NCBI GenBank assembly: GCA_001920415.1
Contig: MNJR01000007.1
Span: forward strand, 1 to 64,000
Origin: Acidobacteria bacterium 13_1_20CM_3_53_8
GTDB taxonomy: Bacteria > Acidobacteriota > Blastocatellia > Pyrinomonadales > Pyrinomonadaceae
Direction of reading: 5' to 3'
Length of the DNA: 64,000 bases
The notes under the pieces are model-generated. The model saw only the letters and a program-made list of their open reading frames with translations, had not been told where the DNA came from and ran no database searches. Made by a program: the position numbers and the translations under genes. Within the stretch, counting starts at the first letter, position 1. Each line of letters begins with the position of its first letter. This document shows, piece after piece, positions 50,762 through 58,999 of this stretch.

Positions 50762-51681
50762 GAGATACATTCGCACGAACTCTCTATCAGGTTGCTAAGA
50801 AGAGGTCGAACGTCTTCATAGTCGTTGCGGACATTTCGCCTGCGGGAAGCATGGCTCCCTTTAGAGAAGAGTTTCCAGACCACTTCATTAACGTAGGCGT
50901 GGCAGAGCAGACTATGATTAGTCTCTGCGCGGGACTGGCCTTGCGCGGCTGCACAGCTTTCGCCTACACGATTGCGACCTTCTCCATCTATCGTCCATTC
51001 GAGCAGGTTCGCATTGATCTCTGTTATCAAAATCTGCCCGTCACAGTAGTAGGCATAGGCGGCGGAGTCTCCTACTCAACACTTGGCGGCACGCATCACG
51101 CGCAGGAAGACATAGCAGTCGTCGGCGCTATCCCGAACATGGCCGTCATCGCCCCATGCGATCCGCTGGAGACTGAGGCCGCGACGTGGGTATGTGCAGA
51201 ACGCAATGGGCCAACCTATCTGCGTTTGGGAAAAGCGGGCGAGCCTAATTTGACAGGGGATGCGCCGGAGCCTTTCGAGTTCGGTAAAGTCCGAAAGATT
51301 AAAGAGGGCAGGGATGTCTGCATCATCGCGTATGGGCCAATCATGAAGATGGCCTTCGAGGTTGCCGAAAAGTTAGAGCGCGACGAGCAGCGCTCGGTCG
51401 CAATCTATTCCGCACATACTGTCAAGCCGCTCGACACTGCGGGCATCAAACGCATATTGGATAATTTCGAGACGGTCGCAGTCGTGGAAGAACATTCAGT
51501 GCGCGGCAGTCTGGGCGGACAGGTCAAACAGCTTGCTTGGGACGTTCGAGCAAATTGCAAGCTGCTCACCTTCAGCCTGCGGGATGAGTTCATACACCAG
51601 TTCGGCTCGCAACGCGACATGTGGACGGCTCATGGGCTGACGCCTGAGATTATTTACGATGCAATCGTCGCAGGTTCATAG
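50758..51681 (+). CDS. Transketolase, C-terminal subunit
   Basis: The protein has 307 residues and begins with TTG overlapping the stop of the N-terminal subunit by four bases. It has the pyrimidine-binding domain with GVAEQTMISLCAGLALRG, GVSYSTLGGTHHAQED and the C-terminal domain with SAHTVKPLD and AVVEEHSVRGSLGGQV. The split arrangement is common in sugar-cluster transketolases. Its 3' end overlaps the following methyltransferase by 23 bases. Confidence 0.9.
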   Translation: MRDTFARTLYQVAKKRSNVFIVVADISPAGSMAPFREEFPDHFINVGVAEQTMISLCAGLALRGCTAFAYTIATFSIYRPFEQVRIDLCYQNLPVTVVGIGGGVSYSTLGGTHHAQEDIAVVGAIPNMAVIAPCDPLETEAATWVCAERNGPTYLRLGKAGEPNLTGDAPEPFEFGKVRKIKEGRDVCIIAYGPIMKMAFEVAEKLERDEQRSVAIYSAHTVKPLDTAGIKRILDNFETVAVVEEHSVRGSLGGQVKQLAWDVRANCKLLTFSLRDEFIHQFGSQRDMWTAHGLTPEIIYDAIVAGS

Positions 51682-52375
51682 AAAGGAGCAGACGCGCGTC
51701 TTGGGAAGAGAAGTCAACCTGCTGGACAGGTATCCGAAATCGTCGCGCACGGGAAAGGTAGGAGAGCGCGCCGTGCATATTTCGGATGAGCAACGAGAAA
51801 TCTCCCGTCAGTTTGGGCGAGAATATTTCGATGGCGACCGCATGTACGGCTATGGCGGTTATAACTATCACCCTAGATTCTGGCAGGGAGTTGTACGGCG
51901 CATACGCGACTACTACGATCTGTCGGAAGATGCGAGTCTTCTGGACGTGGGCTGCGCAAAGGGTTTCATGCTGCACGATTTCAAAGAGTTGATGCCGAAT
52001 CTTACCGTTGCTGGAATAGATATTTCGGAATATGCGATTGAGAATGGCTTAGAGACAGTGAAACCCTTTTTGAGAGTTGGCAATGCGAAGGAGTTGCCAT
52101 ACGAAGATAACTCTTTTGACTTGGTCACAGCCATCAACACGATTCACAACCTGCCACTAGAAGAGTGTAAGCAGGCGCTCGGCGAAATCAAGCGCGTCTC
52201 TCGCAAGCACTCTTTCGTGCAATTGGACGCCTACCGCACGCAAGCGGAGAAAGAGCGCCTTGAGCGCTGGGTTCTGACATGCAAAACCTACATGCACGTG
52301 GATGAATGGAAGGAACTCTTTGCAGAAGTTGGCTACACGGGCGATTACTACTGGTTCATCGCCGAAATAGATTAA
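51659..52375 (+). CDS. Class I SAM-dependent methyltransferase
   Basis: The protein has 238 residues. The SAM-binding motif I is SLLDVGCAKGFMLHDFKE; motif II/III segments VAGIDISEYAIEN and LVTAINTIHNLPLEECK follow. A zone YGYGGYNYHPRFWQGVV comes before the domain. It probably methylates a sugar or lipid-linked intermediate. The start at 51659 overlaps the transketolase gene, and a later start is possible. The final A of its TAA stop is the first base of an inserted R2 element; the bases before it form the target duplication. Confidence 0.82.
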   Translation: MQSSQVHRKEQTRVLGREVNLLDRYPKSSRTGKVGERAVHISDEQREISRQFGREYFDGDRMYGYGGYNYHPRFWQGVVRRIRDYYDLSEDASLLDVGCAKGFMLHDFKELMPNLTVAGIDISEYAIENGLETVKPFLRVGNAKELPYEDNSFDLVTAINTIHNLPLEECKQALGEIKRVSRKHSFVQLDAYRTQAEKERLERWVLTCKTYMHVDEWKELFAEVGYTGDYYWFIAEID

Positions 52376-52523
52376 CGTGAGTTCGATATAAGAATTTGGG
52401 AGAAGAGCGAAGGAATTGTCCACGCGCATCACACGAAACGACACGAAGAGGAGAACTTGTTTAGTGTTGTTTCGTGTGACTTCGTGGATCATTTTCGCTT
52501 TCTCTCTTATATCGAACTCACAT
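52375..52523. mobile_element. R2 element, 149-bp MITE-like repeat, copy 2
   Basis: Ends ACGTGAGT and ACTCACAT; the 7-bp direct repeat TAGATTA is at 52368-52374 and 52524-52530. The inner palindrome has arms ATCACACGAAACGACACGAAG and complement. The inserted element again supplies the final A of the upstream stop codon. Confidence 0.9.
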
Positions 52524-52614
52524 TAGATTAAAGCGCATTTTAGTTTTGTAAGGATGGGGCTTGTTCCTACTGAAAAATTTTACCTGCAGCTTTTAAGTGA
52601 GGAGCTTTTGATAA

Positions 52615-53298
52615 ATGGAGCTTGAGAAGACTAGAGAACCGCAGTATCAGGTACAGGTGACAATACGGGAGACGGAAGGTCTTGCGTCTTTGGGCTTGAC
52701 GACCAATCAGGTATGGCGCGACGACCCGCGTCATCTACTCTTCATCCTGGCTCGTTGCAAGTTTGTGGCGAAGATGCTGAGCGGTAAGCAGAGAGTTTTA
52801 GAGGTTGGATGCGGCGATGCGTTCGGCTCGCGCATTGTTCTGCAAGAGGTGAAAGAGCTTTGCGCCGTTGATTTCGATCCGGTCTTCATCAAAGATGCCA
52901 ACGAGCGCATGGACGAGCGTTGGAAGTTTGACTGTCGCGTGCACGACATGCTTTCCGGCCCGATAGAAGGCGCTGCTTTCGATGCCGCTTATACGCTGGA
53001 CGTTATAGAGCACGTCCCGCAAACGGATGAAGACCGCTTCGTTTACAACATCGTGCAGTCTTTGACGGAGCAAGGCGTGTTGATTGTAGGAACGCCGTCG
53101 CTTCAATCTCAGACTTATGCCTCCGAATATAGCAAGCAGGGACACATCAACTGCAAAGATCAGAAGCAACTCAAAGAACTGATGCTAAAATATTTCCATA
53201 ACGTCTTTATCTTTTCTATGAATGATGAAGTGGTGCACACGGGCTTCTATCCCATGGCGCACTACCTGTTTGCTCTTTGCGTTGGAAGAAAAATCTAA
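52615..53298 (+). CDS. Class I SAM-dependent methyltransferase
   Basis: The protein has 227 residues. Motif I VLEVGCGDAFGSRIVLQE, an acidic AVDFDPVFI motif II, and AYTLDVIEHVPQTDEDRFV are typical. The N terminus has KTREPQYQVQ then VTIRETEGLASLGL. It follows a stretch of about 240 bases with an R2 element. The target is unknown; the locus suggests a sugar or a glycan-lipid. The next gene may begin inside its last codons. Confidence 0.8.
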   Translation: MELEKTREPQYQVQVTIRETEGLASLGLTTNQVWRDDPRHLLFILARCKFVAKMLSGKQRVLEVGCGDAFGSRIVLQEVKELCAVDFDPVFIKDANERMDERWKFDCRVHDMLSGPIEGAAFDAAYTLDVIEHVPQTDEDRFVYNIVQSLTEQGVLIVGTPSLQSQTYASEYSKQGHINCKDQKQLKELMLKYFHNVFIFSMNDEVVHTGFYPMAHYLFALCVGRKI

Positions 53299-53360
53299 AA
53301 TTATCTTTTAATAAAAATGCCTTCATCCGCACTTTTCCCTTTTCCCTTTTTACTTTTGCC

Positions 53361-54233
53361 TTGAAGCCTAACACGCCCGCCACACTCATTGTCGGCTCAG
53401 ACAGCCTTATCGGTAGAACGCTCGTGGAGCAATTGCGGCATGCAGGAGCGCGTATCTATGGCACTACGCGCCGAAGCGAGAGTGTGGATGAGTCAAATCT
53501 TTATCTGGATTTGGCTGAAGATGTGAGTGGCGTAAAGTACCCTGAGCAGATTGATGCGGCTGTCATCTGCGCAGGCGTTACAAAACTGGAAGCTTGCAGG
53601 CGCGACCCCTCTACAACCGCTCGCATAAATGTGCAGGCGGTATCGGCTATCGCAAATAAGCTTGCGGAGATGGGCGCGCGCGTCATCTATCTTTCATCAA
53701 ACGCAGTGTTCGACGGGACGCGACCACAAAGGCTGCCCGATGATACTTTGTCGCCCGTGACGGAATATGGACGACAGAAGGCAGAAGCCGAGCGGCAATT
53801 GTCTGCATTGGGTGAGGCCGTCACAATCGTGCGCCTTACCAAAGTTCTGGAGCCGCGCGCAGGGCTGCTGACCCGATGGGCACAGACGCTAGGAAGAGGT
53901 GAGACTATTCATCCTTTTGAAGACATGGTGATGGCTCCCGTGCCGCTAGACTTTGCCTGTAACGTGCTTCGTCGTCTCATTGCCTCGCGCTTGCCCGGTA
54001 TCGTTCAAGTCTCCGGCGAAAGAGATGTCACTTACGCAGAGGTTGCCCGTCACATTGCAAGGAGCGTGGGCGCAATGTCCGAACTGGTCGAGCCTATCAA
54101 CTCGAAAGAAGCGGGCGTTCCGCCTGAATCCGTACCTGCGCACACTACGCTTGACACTACCAGATTACGTGTAGAACTTGGATTAGAGCCGCCGAGTGTG
54201 TGGACGACTATAGATTACGCCATTGGTCTGTGA
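53361..54233 (+). CDS. RmlD-like NDP-sugar reductase/epimerase
   Basis: The protein has about 290 residues from the TTG at 53361 (MKPNTPATLIVGSDSLIG). An earlier TTG at 53277 would add 28 residues, encoded partly by a half R1 repeat and the tail of the previous gene. IVGSDSLIGRTLVEQL is the NAD(P) loop; VIYLSSNAVFDGTRP and EYGRQKAEAERQL give the Ser and Tyr-x-x-x-Lys. It resembles RmlD sugar-nucleotide reductases. The C-terminal part QVSGERDVTYAEVARHI binds substrate. The next gene overlaps its 3' end by 11 bases. Confidence 0.82.
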   Translation: MKPNTPATLIVGSDSLIGRTLVEQLRHAGARIYGTTRRSESVDESNLYLDLAEDVSGVKYPEQIDAAVICAGVTKLEACRRDPSTTARINVQAVSAIANKLAEMGARVIYLSSNAVFDGTRPQRLPDDTLSPVTEYGRQKAEAERQLSALGEAVTIVRLTKVLEPRAGLLTRWAQTLGRGETIHPFEDMVMAPVPLDFACNVLRRLIASRLPGIVQVSGERDVTYAEVARHIARSVGAMSELVEPINSKEAGVPPESVPAHTTLDTTRLRVELGLEPPSVWTTIDYAIGL

Positions 54234-55416
54234 ACGAGGAGACCTTGTAGATTTGAGCGATTCCATCTCAGAAATAAGCTGTCATGTTTGCGCTTCGCCC
54301 GGTCTTGCAACTGTAAAAGGGTTTGAAGAGTTGTGTCGTGTGACCTCCGATTGTAAGCCCTGGGTGCGCGGAGGCCGATTGAGCGTCTGCCTCGCCTGCG
54401 GCTGCGTGCAGAAGGTGATTGATAAAGAGTGGCTTTCAGAGATTGAAAGAATTTATGGGAGCTATTCTATCTACTACCAGAGCGACGGAGTGGAGCAGGC
54501 AGTCTTTGACAGCAACTCAGGTCAGTCTGCGCTTCGTTCGACACGCATGTTGGAGGCGCTTGCCTCTCATCTTAAATTGCCGGAGGCCGGGCGGCTTCTT
54601 GATGTTGGCTGCGGCAATGGAGCGCTGCTGCGCGCCTTCAGCCGGTTTGCTCCACGCTGGACGCTCGCCGGTGCAGAGCTTAACGACAAGACGCGCGAAA
54701 CGGTCGAGAGTATAGAAGGAGTCGAAGCGCTGTACGTAGGAGCGCCTGCGCAGATTCCGGGCGACTTCGACATGGTGACCATGATACACATGCTTGAGCA
54801 CATCCCCGGGCCTGTGGAGTATCTATCAAACTTGCAGGACAAGCTGAAGCCCGGCGCTTTGCTCCTAGTAGAAGTCCCAAACTATTTGCAGAACCCTTTC
54901 GATCTGCTGGTCGCGGATCATTCGTCCCATTTTACAGCACGGACTGCTGCTGACTTGATACGAAGGGCGGGTTACGAGGTGATGTTTGCCGCAACCGATT
55001 GGGTTCCGAAAGAGTTGACGCTAGTTGCGCGCGCGAGCTTGCCGAAAGAGGAGGAGATACCTGCCAGTATAGAGCCTGATTCGTTAAAAGCCGCAAGCAG
55101 AACAGTCGAGTGGCTCAGAGCCACAGTCAGCGCCGCGCTTGAGTGCTCGAAGCAAGAGATGTTCGGTCTTTTCGGAACATCAATCGCGGCCACATGGCTG
55201 TTCGCCGAAATTGGAGACGCGGTCTCTTTTTTCGTTGATGAAGACCCGGCTCGCGTCGGCAAGACTTTCATGGGTCGCCCGGTCTATCATCCTGATGAAG
55301 CTCCGTCGGCAGGCCATGTGTTCGTAGCGCTGCCGCCTGTGATGGCGCAAGCGGTCGGAAAGCGATTGGCGAAAACGGGCGTGCAATATCATCTGCCGCC
55401 CGCGCACTCTTTTTGA
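54223..55416 (+). CDS. Class I SAM methyltransferase with zinc-binding N terminus
   Basis: The protein has about 390 residues. The start may be TTG at 54223 or at 54253. N-terminal CHVCASPG and CLACGCVQ make a four-cysteine zinc site. The central domain has LLDVGCGNGALLRAFSRF and MVTMIHMLEHIPGP. The C terminus (FGTSIAATWLFAEIG, FFVDEDPARVGKTFMG) is a second Rossmann-like part as in sugar C-methyltransferases. Such enzymes add a C-methyl group to keto-sugars. The substrate is uncertain. It overlaps the preceding gene by 11 bases. Confidence 0.82.
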   Translation: MVCERGDLVDLSDSISEISCHVCASPGLATVKGFEELCRVTSDCKPWVRGGRLSVCLACGCVQKVIDKEWLSEIERIYGSYSIYYQSDGVEQAVFDSNSGQSALRSTRMLEALASHLKLPEAGRLLDVGCGNGALLRAFSRFAPRWTLAGAELNDKTRETVESIEGVEALYVGAPAQIPGDFDMVTMIHMLEHIPGPVEYLSNLQDKLKPGALLLVEVPNYLQNPFDLLVADHSSHFTARTAADLIRRAGYEVMFAATDWVPKELTLVARASLPKEEEIPASIEPDSLKAASRTVEWLRATVSAALECSKQEMFGLFGTSIAATWLFAEIGDAVSFFVDEDPARVGKTFMGRPVYHPDEAPSAGHVFVALPPVMAQAVGKRLAKTGVQYHLPPAHSF

Positions 55417-55451
55417 TGTTCAGGTATGAAGTGCGCCGCTTCAAGTGTTGA

Positions 55452-56657
55452 ATGATGCAAGCACCTTCACAAACAGGACTGCGGCGCTTGTTCGTCAAGC
55501 TGCGCGACGAGGGGCCTGTGTATGTCTGCCGCGCAATCGGCAACCGCCTTTCGGAGAAGGCAGGCCGCGCGTTTCGATTCCTGACATGGGTCTTTCCAAC
55601 TTTAGGCGAGCGAAAGCAGTCGGCAGCGAGGAAGCAGAGGCGTTTGCTGGTAATCTATGATTTATCAAGCCAGCCTTTCAGCATAGGCGACATTCTGGTC
55701 TTTCAAGAGGCTGCGCTTGTTATCAGAGAAAGAGAGCAACTGGGCGAAGTTGATTTCGCATTGGTCTACGATCCACAGCAACCGGCAAGCAGCGACCCTG
55801 CGTTTGCGGGCATCACTGAGGAGAACGTGCTTTATCACATGGCCTCTGTACTTCCGGCTGCTCAGATGAACCTGCATCTAGGCTCGCTTTTTATCTTCAA
55901 TTCTCATCATCAACTGCAACGCTTCGTTCGCCAGAATGCGGAGCTATACTATGTGTGGCCGCCTGCGCTTAGGATTGCCGGACGAGAATATTTCTACTAC
56001 ACCGTTTTCAACGAACTGCTCTACAACTATTTCAAAGAGCACGGAAATATTCCGCGCCTTTCTTGCCGCGATTTTCTGGTCGAATGGGCTGAAGCGTTTT
56101 ACGACGAGCACGTTTACCCGAATGTTCCCGTCACCGTTCAGATACGAAATAACAGAAGAATTCAAACGCACAGAAACCTGCGCATGGATTGCTGGCTGGA
56201 GTTTTTCCGTCATTGTGAAGACCGTTATCCCGTAAAATTTATAGTCATCTGTTCTCGCAACGAAATAGACGATAGGTTGCATGAGTGTCGCAATGTTGTG
56301 ATTGCCAAAGATCATCTCACAAGCCTTGAACAAGACCTCGCATTGATTCACACGGCTGCGATTCACATGGGAGCTTCATCCGGGCCGGGGACTATGGCTA
56401 TCTTCGGCGCGAAGCCTTACCTGCTTGTGAACACAAGCCTCGTCGCGGATAACTATCGTGATATGATCCACGAAGATAATGCCGTTCGCTTTTTCTTCGC
56501 CGATCCACTACAGCGCTTGACGTTCGGAGCAGAGTCCACAGAGATGCTCGTGGCAGAGTTTGCGCGCATGTTCGCGACTGTGGATGTAGAGAGATGGAGT
56601 TCTTCTGCGAAGCACGAAGCCGGATTGCAGAAAGAAGCTCTTACCTGGTTAAGATAG
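55452..56657 (+). CDS. Putative glycosyltransferase, distantly related family
   Basis: The protein has 401 residues with no signal peptide. The mid part begins LLVIYDLSSQPFSIGDILVF and has YVWPPALRIAGREYFYYTVF. The C-terminal half reads NVPVTVQIRNNRRIQTH, VKFIVICSRNEIDDR, then MGASSGPGTMAIFGAKPYLL, which resembles a nucleotide-sugar-binding GT-B end. I recognise no named family. Its place between methyltransferases and sugar genes supports a glycan role. An R4 element with a nested R1 repeat starts six bases after the stop. Confidence 0.6.
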   Translation: MMQAPSQTGLRRLFVKLRDEGPVYVCRAIGNRLSEKAGRAFRFLTWVFPTLGERKQSAARKQRRLLVIYDLSSQPFSIGDILVFQEAALVIREREQLGEVDFALVYDPQQPASSDPAFAGITEENVLYHMASVLPAAQMNLHLGSLFIFNSHHQLQRFVRQNAELYYVWPPALRIAGREYFYYTVFNELLYNYFKEHGNIPRLSCRDFLVEWAEAFYDEHVYPNVPVTVQIRNNRRIQTHRNLRMDCWLEFFRHCEDRYPVKFIVICSRNEIDDRLHECRNVVIAKDHLTSLEQDLALIHTAAIHMGASSGPGTMAIFGAKPYLLVNTSLVADNYRDMIHEDNAVRFFFADPLQRLTFGAESTEMLVAEFARMFATVDVERWSSSAKHEAGLQKEALTWLR

Positions 56658-56662
56658 AAGTT

Positions 56663-56851
56663 AGGAGTTACGCAGTTGAACGAACAGGTCAGTACCGCCT
56701 GCGATAGCTTTGCAAAGGCAAAAGTAAAAAGGTAAAAGGCAAAAGTGAAGAAAAAAGCAATTTGATAAAAGATGAGTTGCAGCCTTACTTTTACCTTTTG
56801 CCTTTTTACTTTTGCCTTCTTCACCCGCCCGCTACCGCAGGCGGTACTGAC
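56663..56851. repeat. R4 element interrupted by an R1 inverted repeat
   Basis: The left end AGGAGTTACGCAGTTGA matches 37134. The left inner arm GTCAGTACCGCCTGCG starts at 56689 and the full right inner arm is at 56823-56851. Between them, from about 56712 to 56820, sits a complete R1 palindrome of AAAAGTAAAAAGG words. The order shows that the R1 element entered, or replaced, the loop of the R4 hairpin. Confidence 0.85.
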
Positions 56852-56884
56852 TTGTATGCCGTACACTGATTAGTAAACTGCCAT

Positions 56885-57030
56885 AACGTGAGTTAGATAT
56901 AAGCCATGAGGAGAAAGGAGCAGATGAGCTATCCACTAAATCACACGAAACTACACGAAGAGAGCAATTCGTTTCGTGTCGCTTCGTGTGTCTTCGTGGA
57001 TAGTCTTAGCTCTTTCTCTTATGCCGAACT
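56885..57030. mobile_element. R2 element, MITE-like repeat, copy 3
   Basis: Left end ACGTGAGTTAGATATAAG and right end CCGAACTCGCGT, with the inner palindrome TCCACTAAATCACACGAAAC and complement. No clean target duplication is visible. It lies just before the RmlD-like gene at 57063. Confidence 0.82.
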
Positions 57031-57062
57031 CGCGTTCATCTTCATGCCGGAACGGTGAACGT

Positions 57063-57950
57063 ATGAAAGTCTTAATCTTGGGCGGCTCAGGCATGTTGGG
57101 ACATAAGCTCTGGCAGATTTGTGCCGAGCGGTTCGATGCTTACGTGACTTTCAGGCAGCCTGCAAAAGCCTATGAGCAATACGGAATCTTCGATCTCTCT
57201 AGCGCTATAGGTAATGTGTCGGCTGACGACGAGTCGAGCATAGTCAGAGCGATTGCAGAGGTTCGGCCAGAGGTTGTCGTCAACTCAATCGGCATAGTCA
57301 AACAGGACGCGGGAGCCAAAGACCCTGTTACGAGCATCTCCACGAACGCTCTCTTCCCGCATCGCCTTGCGCGCGTGTGTAGCGCGGCTAGCGCTCGCCT
57401 GATTCACATCAGCACGGATTGCGTCTTCTCCGGGCGCAAGGGCAACTACGCAGAAGACGATATGGCGGACGCTTGTGACCTCTACGGGCGCACGAAACTG
57501 CTTGGCGAGGTGAGCGGCGAGGGAACACTTGTGCTGCGAACCTCTATGATCGGGCGGGAACTTGCGGGCGCGCACGGCCTTCTGGAATGGTTCTTGGGTC
57601 AGGAGGGGAAAACCGTTCGCGGTTTCAAGCGCGCCATCTTCAGCGGGTTTACCACTCAGGCGCTCGCAGACATAATCTGTCGCGTCATCCTGGAACAGCG
57701 CGACCTCTACGGCGTATGGCATGTCGCCGCCGAGCCGATTAATAAGTTCGACCTGCTCTCGCTTGTAAGGGAGACCTTTGGCCTGGACATTAAGATCGAG
57801 CCGGACGAAACGTTCGTCTGCGACCGAAGCCTCAATGGCGAGCGCTTTCGCCGTGCCACAGGTTTCTCTACGCCGAGTTGGTCTGATATGATTAACCAGC
57901 TTCGTCAAGACCCAACTCCTTACACAGAGATTCGGAGGTCTCATTGCTAA
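57063..57950 (+). CDS. RmlD-like NDP-sugar reductase, part of a UDP-L-sugar set
   Basis: The protein has 295 residues from the ATG at 57063; an upstream start at 56976 is inside the R2 element. MKVLILGGSGMLGHKLW is the dinucleotide loop; ISTDCVFSGRKGNY and DLYGRTKLLGEV hold the Ser and Tyr-x-x-x-Lys. It is followed by a UDP-GlcNAc 4,6-dehydratase-like gene and a 2-epimerase gene, the three-enzyme set used for UDP-L-QuiNAc (RmlD-type reductase) or UDP-L-FucNAc. The lack of a C-terminal cupin domain makes the quinovosamine form more likely. The next gene overlaps by seven bases. Confidence 0.85.
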   Translation: MKVLILGGSGMLGHKLWQICAERFDAYVTFRQPAKAYEQYGIFDLSSAIGNVSADDESSIVRAIAEVRPEVVVNSIGIVKQDAGAKDPVTSISTNALFPHRLARVCSAASARLIHISTDCVFSGRKGNYAEDDMADACDLYGRTKLLGEVSGEGTLVLRTSMIGRELAGAHGLLEWFLGQEGKTVRGFKRAIFSGFTTQALADIICRVILEQRDLYGVWHVAAEPINKFDLLSLVRETFGLDIKIEPDETFVCDRSLNGERFRRATGFSTPSWSDMINQLRQDPTPYTEIRRSHC

Positions 57951-58999
57951 CTGATAAGAACGTCGTTGTTACGGGCGGGACAGGCTCGCTCGGCAAAGTC
58001 CTTGTGCGTCGTCTGCTCACGGGTGAGGTTGGTCGCCCGCGCAAAATCACAGTCTTCTCGCGCGACGAAGCCAAGCAGCATGAGATGCGTCTTTCGTACC
58101 AGCACAGGCGGGCTGCCACAGACGAAGTCATCTATCACAACTTTGAGCAGGTCTTGCAGTTTCGCATAGGCGACGTGCGCGACCTGCATAGCGTAAGCAC
58201 TGTGCTTCGAGACGCAGACATAGTTTTCAACGCGGCGGCCTTGAAACAGGTTCCCTCGTGCGAATATTTCCCGTTCGAAGCAGTGCAGACAAACATAATA
58301 GGCGCTGAGAACATTGTGCGCGCCATAAGAGAGCATCACCTGCCTGTGAAAACTGTCGTAGGTATCTCGACTGATAAAGCGTGCAAGCCCGTCAACGTAA
58401 TGGGAATGACCAAAGCTGTTCAGGAGCGCATCTTTGTGCGCGCCAACCTGGATGCGACCGCTACGCGTTTTATCTGCGTGCGATACGGAAACGTGCTGGC
58501 TTCCAGAGGCTCCGTCATCCCGCTCTTTCATGAACAGATACGTCGCGGCGGGCCTCTGACCATCACCACCGCTGAGATGACGCGCTTTCTTCTCAGCCTT
58601 GAGCAGGCTGTGGATACGATTTTTGCTGCGCTTGCCGGTGCGAATCCGGGAGAGACCTACATACCGCGCGTGCCTTCTGCGCGCGTCGTTGATATTGCCG
58701 AAGCGCTCATAGGCGATAGACAAATCGAGACGAAGATAACGGGCATACGTCCCGGCGAGAAGGTGCATGAGATTCTTGTTTCGGAAGAAGAGGCGCATCG
58801 TACAACGGCGCGCGAAGATTATTATGTGATCGTGCCTATGCTGCCTGAGCTTGTCACTGCGAAGGTGGAAAGCCCGCTTGAGAAAGAGTACAGCTCTAAC
58901 GATATTCTGATGTCCAAAGGTGAATTGAGCGAGCTTCTTAAAAAACACAATCTAATGGTTGAAGACAGATTAGAGTTGAGCGAAGACGTGCTGGCATGA
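57944..58999 (+). CDS. UDP-N-acetylglucosamine 4,6-dehydratase/5-epimerase (CapE/FnlA-like)
   Basis: The protein has 351 residues and starts with TTG. VVTGGTGSLGKVLVRRLL is the NADP loop and FNAAALKQVPSCEYFP is the typical segment. The catalytic region GISTDKACKPVNVMGMTKAV has Met in place of Tyr (Met-x-x-x-Lys), as in CapE-type inverting dehydratases. It converts UDP-GlcNAc to UDP-2-acetamido-4-keto-2,6-dideoxy-L-sugar forms. It fits with the neighbours on both sides as one pathway. Confidence 0.9.
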   Translation: MLTDKNVVVTGGTGSLGKVLVRRLLTGEVGRPRKITVFSRDEAKQHEMRLSYQHRRAATDEVIYHNFEQVLQFRIGDVRDLHSVSTVLRDADIVFNAAALKQVPSCEYFPFEAVQTNIIGAENIVRAIREHHLPVKTVVGISTDKACKPVNVMGMTKAVQERIFVRANLDATATRFICVRYGNVLASRGSVIPLFHEQIRRGGPLTITTAEMTRFLLSLEQAVDTIFAALAGANPGETYIPRVPSARVVDIAEALIGDRQIETKITGIRPGEKVHEILVSEEEAHRTTAREDYYVIVPMLPELVTAKVESPLEKEYSSNDILMSKGELSELLKKHNLMVEDRLELSEDVLA

